Shown piece by piece: positions 12,843 through 24,170 of a DNA stretch of 64,000 nt; the first letter of the stretch is position 1; each line of letters opens with the position of its first letter. The DNA is from Beverwykella pulmonaria (taxonomy: Eukaryota; Ascomycota; Dothideomycetes; Pleosporales; Melanommataceae), in the NCBI GenBank assembly GCA_001599595.1, contig BCHH01000006.1, forward strand, positions 1,906,319 to 1,970,318. Reading direction: 5' to 3'. The position numbers were made by a program, and so were the translations under genes. The notes below the pieces were generated by a model. It saw nothing but the letters and a program-made list of their open reading frames with translations, was not told where the DNA came from and made no database searches.

Positions 12843-15078
12843 ATGCAGCGATTGGCTTCGAGTCAATTTGTGCGTCGTCCATCATGTCCTCGAAGCTCCA
12901 ACGCTGAAATATTTCGATTCGTCCAAGCAGGCCGTCACGGGAATACGCCCAATGTTGCAGCAATATGCCCCAGAGATGGAGCTCGATATTTTGCCTCGAG
13001 CCCTGCGTGTAGGCAGATTGAACCAGACGAAAGCTTACGGAAAGCGCTGGATGGATTTAAAGCTACTAGTACATTTATTTCTACCCAGATTCTGACATAT
13101 CCCTGCTCACCTCGTTATAGTGGACTTGCAAGCTGGAGAGCAATTTCTTCTTCGTCGATTGCGGCCAAAGGGCAACTGGCGCGATCAAGTGACCATCCTT
13201 GGATACCTCGGCACGCGTCGAGATGTTTCCAAGAAGCTGTCCTTTGCCATGCTCCGGAATCCGAACCAGGACATCTGCGTACAACTTGTCTCGTCCGCAG
13301 AGGACAAGGCAGGGGTCGAGTTGGAGTCTCATCGTGTACTGAAATCATTAAAAGAGTGGACTCCGGTGAAAATAAAAGGCGTAGTGAGAGAGCGTCAGCC
13401 GGCCAAAGAGGATACGGTTTTAGGCATGAGCCTGGTCAATAACTTTGAGATTGAGCTACGATCGATTGAACCTCTCAACGAGATCGCGGATAATCTGATC
13501 ATCAAGACGGATACTGTGTTTTCCTCTGAGCAGCGGCATCTCCAGCTTCGTACGGACAGAACGTTACGCGATAACCTACTTAAGAGATACCAAGCCAAGC
13601 GAATCGCAACGTCGAGGTTGACAGACCACGAATTCCTCGAAATCGAGACGCCGATCTTGTTCAAATCGACCCCAGAGGGCGCTCGCGAGTTCCTGGTACC
13701 GACTCGGAGCAAAGGGCTTGCTTATGCGCTCCCTCAGAGCCCGCAGCAGTACAAGCAGATTCTCATGGCTTCGGGAATTACTAAGTACTTTCAGTTCGCG
13801 CGTTGCTTCCGCGATGAGGATTTGAGGGCTGACCGGCAACCCGAGTTCACCCAGGTACATTCCCTGGGAGAGACAAGTGATGTTGACTGACCTTGGATAG
13901 CTCGATATGGAAATGGCGTTTGCAGGGGAAGAACAAGTTATGCACGAGGTTGAGCGTATCATAAGTGCCGTGTGGGCCGCGATCGCGAATGTGCATGTAC
14001 CGACGAGCAGCCAAGTAGCATTTCAAAGAATGACTTATCAAGAAGCCATGGCATCGTATGGCTCAGACAAACCGGATCTACGTATCGGGGCAAAGGTTTG
14101 CCACGCTGCCCTCCACGCTGAGTATGTTCCTAACTTTGGCAGATATACAACATCACAGAAAAGTTGCCTGAGGATCTAATCAGTAAAATTACCGATCTAC
14201 ATCACCCAGCAGTCGACGCGTTCAAAATGGAAATTTCTGCCAACCCAAAGCAGACGAGCAAGTTCATCTCTGATTTCCTCGACAGTCCAGACGGCAAACC
14301 GTTCCTCGATAATCCCGACGGGCAACCTGCAGTATTCATAGGTGATAGTGCAAAACCTCTCTCCGGTCTTTCCGCCTTGGGCTACCCGTTCGCTATGGAT
14401 TCCCCACCTGAACTGACCGTTGACCACGGGGAGCTACTCATCTTGCAAGCTCGCAAGAACGAGCCATTCTTCGGAGGCTCTACTACCATAGGAAATTTGA
14501 GACTAGCTCTGCACAAAGCGGCTGCGGCACAAGGTATCCAGTCAAGTGTCGCAAAGAACACAGGCTTCAAGTTCCTGTGGATCACTGACTTCCCGCTCTT
14601 CACGCCTACCAACGACACTGATCCGGGCCAGGGAGGCGCTGCTGGGCTCTCTTCTACACATCACCCCTTCACTGCGCCTAAAACCGGGGAGGACGTCGAG
14701 CTCCTTCTCACGGCGCCTGAGAGGGTGACGGCGGCACATTATGATCTCGTCGTCAACGGAGTCGAGCTTGGGGGTGGCAGCCGCCGTATCCACAATGCAG
14801 AGATCCAAGAGTTCATCTTCAGAGATGTGTTGAAAATGAGCAGCGAGCGTATCGAAGACTTCAGGCATTTGCTCACGGTCTTGCGCTCGGGCTGTCCGCC
14901 GCACGCTGGCTTTGCACTGGGGTGGGACAGGCTGATGGCTGTCCTGCTGGGCACAGATTCGGTGCGAGAGGTCATTGCGTTCCCGAAAAGCGGGAAGGGG
15001 GAGGATCTGCTGGTTAAGTCGCCTACGCCCATGACACCGTCCCAGCTCGATACGTACCATCTGCAGTTGAAAGCGTAG
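12843..15078 (+). CDS. MSD1: mitochondrial aspartyl-tRNA synthetase
   Basis: Four exons: 12843-13068, 13121-13854, 13901-14095, 14143-15078; 696 residues. Class II synthetase charging mitochondrial tRNA-Asp (or Asx). The first 55 residues are Arg/Ser-rich with few acids, a typical mitochondrial presequence. An OB-fold anticodon-binding segment ([20 protein letters not shown]) follows at the start of exon 2; class II motif 2 is [18 protein letters not shown], across the exon 2/3 junction; GIDLP-type flipping-loop region precedes [10 protein letters not shown]; motif 3 is [15 protein letters not shown]. The first donor (GTACAT at 13069) is weak but gives the only frame-preserving join seen. Ends about 300 bp before the convergent NudC gene. 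Confidence 0.93.
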
Positions 15079-15384
15079 AGGTGGAGTCTTGCCTTTGTAA
15101 AACATGACCCCGCCTCAACGCTCTCAAGGTCGGCACACTTTTCCTTTTCTACCTGTATCATATTCTCCGACTGTATCCTGTACCCTATATTTGTTATCAC
15201 AACGTAACGCATGAGTGGGATAGACCATTGTAGAACAAGGCGACGAAAGGGAAGCCGAGGAAAAGCGTAGACAGCGAGCATAGCTTTCCTCACAATCTCT
15301 TTTCATTCACATCTTCACCTCGTGGGCGTGCTTTTGGCATCGTGACTCGGTAGCTCCTATTTTCGTTGTCTATATATTCGCCCT
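15079..15384. other. convergent 3' intergenic
   Basis: Holds the 3' ends of the AspRS (plus) and NudC (minus) transcripts. Nothing else seen. Confidence 0.6.
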
Positions 15385-16011
15385 TCATCCCATCTTGGCG
15401 TTCGAGAAGTCCATCTCCGGGTGCTGTGCCTTGAACTTCTCGAGCAGATCCAGCTTCTTCTGCTCGTCGCTTGTAGGCTTGCCGGCCTCCTTCTGGCGCT
15501 GGTCGTACATCATCTTCTCGACCATGCCCCTTGTCTCGCCGTCCAGGTCGCCCAGCTTGCTGTTCTCGGGCTGGATCTTGGTGACGTCGATCTTGGGCGC
15601 GGTGGTGATGACATGCGGCCACCACTCGAGCTGGTTGACCTTGTCCAGATGCACGCTGATCTCCTTGCCGCCAGGGACCGTCTCGAGGGTCCATGTGCTC
15701 TCGTCGACGTGGATGGGGTGCGGCAGTTCGCCCTGCAGTCAGCATCAGAAGCCAAACCCCGGCACGCGTGGCTCGCAGCAACGCACGTCTATGAAGGGCT
15801 CCTGGCCCTTTATCGCGACCTTGAGCGCTGTCTTGGTGAGCTTCACGTCGAGGTCGCGGCCCTTGTACTTGGCGTCGATGGGGATGGTCACATCGAGGTC
15901 GCTAATGGTCTGGGACCACTTGTACGGCAGCGCGGCCTGCTCGGCGGCCTCTCTGGCCTTGAGCTCGACATCGGCGGCTTCGCGCTCGGAGGGGGTGGGC
16001 GACCCAGGCAT
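15385..16011 (-). CDS. nudC: NudC-like nuclear movement protein
   Basis: Two exons, 15787-16011 and 15385-15732, intron 15733-15786 (GTGCGT...CTGCAG); 190 residues, close to Aspergillus NudC (198). The central CS (p23/alpha-crystallin) fold starts at [17 protein letters not shown] and runs through [37 protein letters not shown] and [16 protein letters not shown]. The C-terminus has the family's [21 protein letters not shown] segment and ends near [11 protein letters not shown]. Known role: Hsp90-linked co-chaperone that stabilises dynein regulators (Lis1/NudF) for nuclear migration; cytoplasmic. Divergent from the ANTH gene, 389 bp apart. Confidence 0.95.
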
Positions 16012-16400
16012 GGCTGCGGGTGTAACGGTGGTGGAGCGCGAGGAAATTGTTTCGTTTGCTGGAGATTGAGATTTGCTGTCGCTGCCGCTGCCGCCGCCGC
16101 TGGGATCGCCTTCGTGTCGCGGCCTTCGTCATCGCCGAACGCCAACGTGCACCCCATCCATTCGAGCTGCTCGGCCCGGCACGACGAACATCTCGCATCC
16201 CCTTCCCCAGGGCCTCTGCCCCCGAGCGCGCACTGCTACAGCTACACGCTCCCGCACAGCTCGTTATCGCCATCCACCCTTCTGCTTCCCGCCCACCGCT
16301 CGCCCGCCCGCCCCAAGCGTCCCGCGGAAGCTATGCTGCGATAGCCCACCCGACACCCACAACACCACGCCCGCCGCCAGCAGCCCCCCATAGCGCCCCC
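16012..16400. promoter_or_regulatory. divergent promoter nudC / ANTH adaptor
   Basis: A GC-rich, strongly C-biased (plus strand) 389-bp gap between two divergent start codons. Several chance ORFs cross it; none is coding-like. Confidence 0.5.
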
Positions 16401-18795
16401 ATGGCGAGCTCTTTCGAGAAGTCCGTAAAGGGTGGCACCAAGATCAAGGTCAGCACGCAGCACCCCCTCTCTCTCCAGCGTGCGAATTGGCGCTAACCGG
16501 TCCCTCTGCATCCAGCTCGCGGCGCCCAAGTCCAAATATGTCGAGCACATCCTCGTGGCCACGCACGCCGGCGAGGCGGGCGTCGGCGAGATCTTCCGCG
16601 CCCTCACGTACCGGCTGCGCGACTCGACGTGGACCATCGTCTTCAAGAGCCTCATTATCGTGCATCTGATGATCAGAGAGGGCGAGCCAGAGGTCACGCT
16701 CAAGTATCTGGCCCAGAACCCGCACCGGAGACTGGCCATCAACAGCTTTACTGAGGGTATGTCGACCGTGGAGTTTTTTTTGGCATGGATATGGATATGG
16801 CATTTTATCTCTGTGGGGCTTGCGCCTGGGGACGCTATGCAGATAGCCGTCTAGATGGCCGTCTAGATACGTCTGCGCGCATTGCCTGGGCATGATCTAT
16901 ACGAGCAAGCTGACCATCATGCGCGGATTGTACCCAAATCTCTATACACCATAGGCTGACATTGCACAACCATTAGTCCAGACCCAAGGCAGGAACATAC
17001 GAACCTACGCGGAATACCTCCTCCACCGATCAATCGAATACGGCGCGACCAGGGTGGACTATGTCCGCGGTGGTGAGGGCCGGCTCAAGAGGCTAAACAT
17101 CGAGAAAGGCTTACTGCGAGAGGCCGAGAGCGTCCAGACTCAGATCCGCTATCTGCTGAAATGCGAGGTATGCAAAAAGTCCCCCGCCCAATCAGGAGTT
17201 GGTGTTGACGTGAAATGATGCCAGCCTTTCCATGATGAGCCAGAGAATGAGATCACATTGACTGCTTTCCGCCTGCTGACCATGGACCTGCTTGTGCTCT
17301 TCCATGTCATGAACGAGGGCACCATCAACGTGCTTGGTAGGATATTGCCCAACGCCCTCTCTGCCTATACTGACACGGGGTAGAACATTACTTCGAGCTG
17401 TCCAAGCCAGATGCCACACGTGCGCTCGGCATCTATCGAACATTCGTGAAACAGACGGAGCTTGTTGTGCAGTATCTAAGTATCGCTCGGTTGCACGAGC
17501 ATTCCACAAGGCTAGAGATTCCCAAAATCAAGCACGCGCCCACCAGTTTGGCGGCATCCCTGGAAGAATATCTGGATGACAAGGATTTTGAAATCAATCG
17601 GAGGCAGTACCTCGCAGAAAAGGAGGCAAAGAAGAATGGGGGAAAAGCTACCAACGGCGTGAGCAAGTCAACAACCGAGTCTAAGCCTTCCACCACAACC
17701 ACGACCACGACCACGTCGACAGACCGCCCGACCTTGCACAAGTCAAACCCGAGTGCACCCCTGATCGACTTCTTCTCATCCATTCAAGACAATCAGCAAA
17801 CCATGGCCCAGCCCCAAGTCCAGCAGTATCCTCAACAAACAGGCTTCCAGCAGCCAGGCTTCGAACAGCCTGGTATGCAGATTCCACAGCAAACAGCCAT
17901 GGGATTTCCTCAACAGCAGCAGCAGCAACAGGCGTTTAGTCCACTGGCCGGGCAAGGCACGAACCCATTCGCGCAAATGCAACAGCCTCAGCAGCAACTA
18001 CCCCAGATGCAACAACCTCAGCAACCCCAACTCCAGTCCCAATTCACAGGCGCCGGGTTCGGTGGTTACACGCCCCAACCGTTCAGTCCCCAGAGCTCTT
18101 CTCTCGCATCAATACCACAGAACGGCATTCCCAATTTTGCGCCGCAGCCTCAGCAACAACAACTTCCCACTATTGCCGAACCGCTACAGCCGCAGCAGAC
18201 ATCCACAAATCCTTTCCGACAATCTACACTACCACCGAATGCTGTAGGCGCTGCCGAACCAAAACTCCTGAGTAACCCTACTGCTATGACCTCTCCGGGC
18301 CTCGGCCGGTCACCAACGAATCCGTTTGCGAAACACAACACTGGATTCCAGCCGCAACAGCAAATGCCAACCGGCATGTCCTCATCTCCTTTCTCCTCGG
18401 TTCCTTCCATACAGATGCCACAATCGAACTCTCCGTTTGCGCCACAATCCGATCAAAGCTCCCATTTTGCTCCACAGCAACAGCAACAGAGCTCTCCGTT
18501 CGCGCCACAACAACAGCACCAGCCGCTGCAGCCTTCGCCCACTGGCACCAATCCATTCGCGCGAGGCCCTTCGCCTCTTCACAATAACGGAACACCAGGC
18601 GGACTTACAGTACACGCGACCGGTAGCACGAATCCATTCAGGCAAAGTGCGTTTGTGAACCAGCAGACAGGCCAGGGGTGGCAAAACTCGACGGCGCAAA
18701 GCACGTTGGGTGGAATGAGTCTTGATCAGGTTCCAACACAGAGTGTTTTCCCAAGACCGGGGCAACAGCAACAGACTGGGCAGTTCATGGGCTGA
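16401..18795 (+). CDS. ANTH-domain clathrin adaptor (AP180/CALM type)
   Basis: Five exons: 16401-16448, 16516-16756, 16977-17167, 17225-17336, 17384-18795; 667 residues. Residues about 5-280 form an ANTH domain: the lysine-rich start VKGGTKIKLAAPKSKYVEHI matches the PtdIns(4,5)P2-binding site, followed by TWTIVFKSLIIVHLMIREG, the family hallmark. The rest is a long Gln/Pro-rich disordered tail with six or so NPF or NPF-like motifs (TNPFAQ, TNPFRQ twice, TNPFAKH, TNPFARG) that bind EH-domain endocytic proteins such as Pan1/Ede1. This is the yeast Yap1801/Yap1802 architecture; role in clathrin-mediated endocytosis at the plasma membrane. Intron 2 is unusually long (220 nt). Confidence 0.95.
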
Positions 18796-20756
18796 AGATG
18801 AGCGAGCATAGAGGTTTCAGATGGTACCGTCATTTGGCACACAGTCTGGTTGCCATCGGAGCGGAAATGATCATATTAGAATTACATATGTTAGTGGCGT
18901 GGCATTTTTTTTTTCGGAATCGTTTAATTCCTTTCGATTTTTCTCTCGCTCAACCACTCTCTGGGAAGATCTGGAGAGCGACATTCTCGTTGCTGAGGAT
19001 ATTTTATTACAGGTGAAGAAGGAGGAAAGAGCTCCAGATGAAGAAAGACGTGGGCGGAACCTTGTGTAATTTTAAAATGATTTTGGTGGAGGGTGTGGTT
19101 TCGTACTGCTTTCGGTAAGGAGAATGAGGGCGTATGTCTGCCATGGCGAAGCGATGGATGATGAATTATAATTATTTTGCTTCAGGAACCATCAATGATC
19201 CTGAGATATCAATAGAAGGCTGGTTGGTCTAACCTGCACTGGACAATGTCACTACTGACAGTTGTGACACCTCTTTTTGAGCATTTCTTTCCTCCACACA
19301 ACCTCCTTTGTCCATGCTGACATGTGTTACGCGTCAAACCCTATAGCAGACAAACAGTCATACGCTACAATGCGACCCTCACAAGGCCTTACCTTTGCCT
19401 ACCCGCCACAGACTCACAGACCCACAGACCCACAGACACTAAACATTCGCTTCCAGAGGCCAGGCTGTGCTTTAAGGCTCACCACTCCCGACGCGGTGAG
19501 CAAGCGCTGCGTGACGTGCAGCCTGCAAGGTCCCGCCGGACGTCCGCCTAGCATCGAAATGTTTCCCGGGCCTTAGAGCGATCAAGAGTGTGTATGCCAA
19601 CGATGGCTCTCGGCAACGTTCTGAGAAGCGGTCGAAGCGTTGAGAAATGTACAGCCTGACGCCAACCTCTGGTCCACATTATGCGGTCCTGGATGTTCTC
19701 TACGTTCTCGCCTCTAAGGCGGACTTGCGACGCCGTGAAGCAGATACAGGTACTTGGCAAAGTCCTGCTGTAGCTCCCAGCGAGACTCTTAACAGTATGG
19801 TTATGATCGAAAAGTCTGAAACACACATCACGCCCTTCCGTATGAGAGGGACGAGATCACATGTGTAGACTCAGAACTTCATTCTAGAGCAGACTGTCTC
19901 TAAAAAACAATATTCTCAAAGGCCAAAATCTGCCTCACCAGCGGCCGCCTTCACAAAAGCCCAAAAAATCAATACCACGAGCCAACCACACTTTCAGGCC
20001 ATGAATCAACACCACCGCCTGACATCTACGCGTCGTCATCTCCCACCACCAAAGGGCGCTGCTCCTCCACCCTTCCTCATCAAGCACGCAAATGCGCATT
20101 ACCAGAGGGTGTTAGGCACACATCTGTCCTCGTTTTCATCCCCGAGAGTCGGCATTTGGCGCAAACCGTGGAATTCGGCCCCCAACCTACCTTATTAATC
20201 ACTGTAAAAAATCACTGCCTTGCAGTGGCAACAACACAAGTTCAGCTTGCATGACCCTTCCTCCACCGCGCGAACCCATCACGAGCCACACCTTTTCCGC
20301 AAAGATCTCCAAAATTCATGCCTGTGGCTCATCAGGCGGGCCATGCGGTGAGCAACTCCCCGCTTATTCTACGTCGGAAGCGGCCGGTCCAATCATCATC
20401 TGCAAACAGTGCCCCGTTGCAGTGCCCAGTCTCGCGAGTGCGCCACGATGGAACCCTGTTGTGGCTGTTGAGTTCGCATGGTGTGGGTGCGTGCGCGAGG
20501 CGAAGCTCCATGATGTAGGTGTGGGAACAAGATGTGGCTCTTGTAGGCAAGTGAAACAGAAATGTGGTCTTTGGTATAAGTACAGAGAATTTCTTTTCCA
20601 CATAAATTCCCTCCTTCTTGCATATCACAATCCTCCTTTCGTTCCTCTTCATCCACCACAAACACCAACAGTCCATCTTCGTTCCATTCTCAGCATCAGC
20701 TACAAGCCAACCAATCACAACCAACCAACCAACCTACAAACCAACCAACGACAACG
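18796..20756. other. intergenic, no gene seen
   Basis: About 2 kb. It starts with the 3' region of the ANTH gene and ends with a CAAC/CCAAC-rich leader (20690-20756) directly before the next ATG. A short cccacagac repeat lies near 19415-19440. No coding frame I would support. Confidence 0.55.
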
Positions 20757-21491
20757 ATGTCGTATATTCACTACACGCGCTCCCGGGAGCGTTCCCCCTA
20801 CATAGAATCCGACGACGCATACTACAACCGGCCCCTCGTCCGCCGCAACTCCAAGCGGCAGCGCGCCGACTGGTACTCCGACGACGAATATGACGACTAC
20901 CCGTACGCATCCAATTCGCTACCCGTCGTCGCGCCCGCAAAGCCGTCCCGTAGCTTGACGATCCGACAACCAACTCAGCTGGAGAAGTATAACGTGTGGT
21001 CTTACAATCCCACGCACACAGAGACCCGGGCGCGTGACCGATATACCAAGGCAGATGACTACGACGACAATGTAGACAAGAGATACAAATACACGACAAC
21101 GACATCGCACAGGCACTACGTCCCACGCCCCGTGACACGCACCTACCCGAGCGACGACGAATCAGACATCGACCGACATGAGCGCGAGTTCAGACTCAAA
21201 GTCAAAGCCAGCTTCGGGCGGCCAAAGAGCGCGCTTTCGCGGTCAAACTCCATCTCCAACACTGCGTACGCTGGGGCGCACAAGGCGATGGCCTGGTCCG
21301 GAGATTTGTTCAAGCGTCGCGACAAGTGGGAAGATACTGAGTGGGAGACCAAGGAGCGCCGGGGAGCCGAGACGAGGCCGTTCTGGGCGGACGATGAGGA
21401 GAAGAAGGTGGAGAAGGAGGTCAGGTTTCGCAGGGTGAAGAGGACGAGGACGGATGAGTGGAGGCCGTTGAGTGGGTTCAGGAGGGGTTGA
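20757..21491 (+). CDS. highly charged hypothetical protein
   Basis: Uninterrupted ATG frame of 244 codons with strong coding character (rich in Arg, Asp, Ser, Tyr). It begins MSYIHYTRSRERSPYIESDD, has acidic/tyrosine clusters (YSDDEYDDYPYASN), a central FRLKVKASFGRP segment and a C-terminal basic/acidic region with WSGDLFKRRDKWEDTEWETK. No signal peptide or membrane segment. I do not recognise a named family; the Arg/Ser/Asp composition suggests a disordered, perhaps nuclear, protein. The leader is a CAAC-rich run. Confidence 0.75.
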   Translation: MSYIHYTRSRERSPYIESDDAYYNRPLVRRNSKRQRADWYSDDEYDDYPYASNSLPVVAPAKPSRSLTIRQPTQLEKYNVWSYNPTHTETRARDRYTKADDYDDNVDKRYKYTTTTSHRHYVPRPVTRTYPSDDESDIDRHEREFRLKVKASFGRPKSALSRSNSISNTAYAGAHKAMAWSGDLFKRRDKWEDTEWETKERRGAETRPFWADDEEKKVEKEVRFRRVKRTRTDEWRPLSGFRRG

Positions 21492-22481
21492 GGGGAGTTG
21501 AGAGTGCGCATAGTAGACTGGCTGTTCGATTTCTTTTGGTGGCCTGTTTTTGGCGCAATGGGTGCGTTTAGACTGATTGATCAATTGGGATTCGCTGTCT
21601 GATCTATAACACAAAGGGCTGGTTTTCTGGCGTTCGGGTGGTTGGATGGTTCGAGGTAATGGCTCGGGATTGAGCGGATATCTAGATACCCAGATCGACA
21701 GTAACGAAGTTATGAATGTATTATAGCAAACAAACTTACATCTACCTTTCGTGCTTGGACTCCTTAGTGACTTGTCGTTAAACGTGCATTAAGCATTCTC
21801 GTTTTTTTTGTTTTTGCCCTGCTCTTGCCCACCATCGACTCGATTTGGTAGAGCTTGCGCGTCTGTTCGAGGGTAGCCTGGCCTTGTAATGATGATGCCT
21901 TGCGTGCGACAAAGCTATGTATGGATGCATGTTTTGCGCTTGGAGGGTCTCGGTCTCGGTTTCGCACTCCAGATCTGAGACGTTGTCATCGCATACAGAT
22001 CGGGCCGTTGCGCACCCAACCCATCCATTGATCTTCCAAAGCGTCTCTATCTAGCGCCTTTGGTGATCTGCTAGACCGAACGCGACGCCCGATCTTACGG
22101 GACCTGCCGAAGCTGCAGCTCGAGACGTGCGTGTAACCTATCGGTCTATTCTAGGCCTGTAGATGGGTTGTATGTGAAACATTGGGGATGGTGAATGGGC
22201 ACTCGCACTCGGGATTCGCACATAGCCTTACGGTGATCGACTAGTAGCGTACGTGAGGAGATCGATGTGCTAGGGTGTGGAATTCTTGTTAGGAGATATA
22301 AGTAGAGGGATGGAAGAAGCGTCCTCGACCACAGTCCTTGACGAATCCTCAGCACCTTATCAATATACCAACATCCTTCGCAGAGTCCTTCGCAGTTGCC
22401 GCTACATAAGTTGAAAGTTGAGCCGGAAGCTGGTTTTCCCTCTACATCGTCCATCCGTTCTCAATTTCGAGTCGGCCCAGC
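21492..22481. other. intergenic, no gene seen
   Basis: 3' region of the charged protein gene and the promoter of the RTA1-like gene. No supported feature. Confidence 0.55.
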
Positions 22482-23544
22482 ATGAATACTACCATGAGTG
22501 TGGACAGCACCGCTGCCGCTCGTATGGGCTTATGGCAATACGAGCCTTCGCTCGTCGGAGCAGTCGTCGGAGCTTCGGTTTTTGGCATCTTGACCGGGGC
22601 TCACGGGTGGATGTTCTGGAAGACGAGAACTAAGATGTGCATCCCGTTCATCCTGGGGGCGTTCAGTGAGTAGTGCTTCTCCACAGCTCCTTTCAAAACC
22701 ATCGCCACATCCTCATACTAGTCTCCTTCTCCTCCTCGTTCCCCCATACTGACGGGTGAACCCAGATGAACAGGCAGGCTACATCGCTCGATGTCTCGCC
22801 CACTTCACGCCATCCTCACCCATGCTCTATTCCATCCAAAGCATGATGATTCTGATTTCTCCCATCATGACAGCAGCTAGCATCTACATGGTTCTCGCTC
22901 GCATCATGTGCATGGTCAATGCTGGAAGTCGATCGCCGATCCACCCACGTCTGTTTAACAAAATTTTCGGTGGAGGGGATATGGTTTGTCTGTTGATGAT
23001 TAGTGTGGGTGGTGTGTTTGGGCTGGATCCGAGGAATGTTTGGGGAACGAAGGTATGTAAATTTCTGAATGGGACGTGAGAATGATGCTCATGATACGTT
23101 AGGTCATGCTCGGCGGTCTTGGGATTCATATGGCGCTCCTCCACATCTTCATCGGCGTAGCGATCCTATGGCATCGCCGCGTGAAGGGCAATCCGACTAT
23201 GGAGATCAAGATGTTGGATGGCGTACTGTCATCGAATATGCGGTTCCTGTACGCTGTCTCTGGATTGCTGATGCTGAGGACTGGGTCTCGTTTCGGAGAG
23301 TACTTTATGGGTCGTGTAAGTCTCCCATCTGCATCTGCCGCTTTGTTTCTGAACGAGGCGCTGACGAAAAAATATACAGGGTTCTTTCCTCCAGACAAAC
23401 GAGGTGCCGTTCTATCTCTACGACCTCCTTCCAATGACAATTGTGTTGGTCATGTGTCTGAAGTGGTACAGTGAAGATTTGAGGAGTTACGAGGAGAGGG
23501 GGATGTTTGAGCTGAAGGATGTTGACGAGGAGGGGAAATGCTGA
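22482..23544 (+). CDS. RTA1-like multi-pass membrane protein
   Basis: Four exons: 22482-22665, 22766-23052, 23103-23315, 23380-23544; 282 residues. Hydrophobic segments are spread over the whole length, fitting seven membrane passes. Family-like blocks are WQYEPSLVGAVVGASVFGIL, a GYIARC segment after the first splice, MILISPIMTAASIYMVLARI, a FGGGDMVCLLMISVGG stretch where RTA1 proteins have their CD-x-x-SL motif, and NEVPFYLYDLLPMTIVLVMC near the end, equivalent to the usual E-x-x-F-Y-x-x-D-x-x-P-M. RTA1-like proteins of fungi are linked to lipid translocation and drug resistance; the specific role is unknown. The tail is acidic and cytosolic. Confidence 0.87.
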
Positions 23545-24170
23545 AGGGAGAAAGGGATGGTTAAGAGAATAAGAGATGGGAATGGGATGGGCTGAGATGG
23601 AGGTTGAAGGCGGAAATGCTGGTTGCGAGTTTGGTGATCTTGGAAGGGAGAAGGAATGAACTTTCCAGGTACAGGGGGCAAAATCCCGATTATGCTGACG
23701 CGCTCTGAGTTCCCTCCTTCGCGCAAACACTTCGGGAACTTTATACAGGAGGTTTTCTGGTAGAATCAATGATCGAGCGAAGCTGGCCCCTATGCCTCCC
23801 ATTGCGAATAGAGTGAATGTCAGCACACGAGCAATGTTTGCCTCGAGCTAGTAATTGCAGACAAGACCAAGGAATTTACCCCGCAAGATGCTCCGGACGA
23901 ATTGCTTGATAAGTCTAGGACGGAAAGGAGCATCTGCACGTCCAACGAGATGGATGGGCTGATACCTGGCACACGCCGCCTCGAGGGGCCCGAGCGCGAG
24001 CCTCGGCTCGAGTCGATGTCACAACGACGGCTGGACGTCGTAGACAACTACAACTACAGCGACGCCTGCCATGCTGGCACCCCTTCTTCCTACTTTTTCT
24101 GAATGATACCCTCGGTTGCCTTGCGCTCTGCTGCTTGAAGTTCGCACACCCACTATTCTTGCGCGTAATT
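23545..24170. other. intergenic, no gene seen
   Basis: Contains the 3' region of the RTA1-like gene and the promoter of the acyl-CoA synthetase gene. Open frames here lack recognisable features. Confidence 0.55.
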
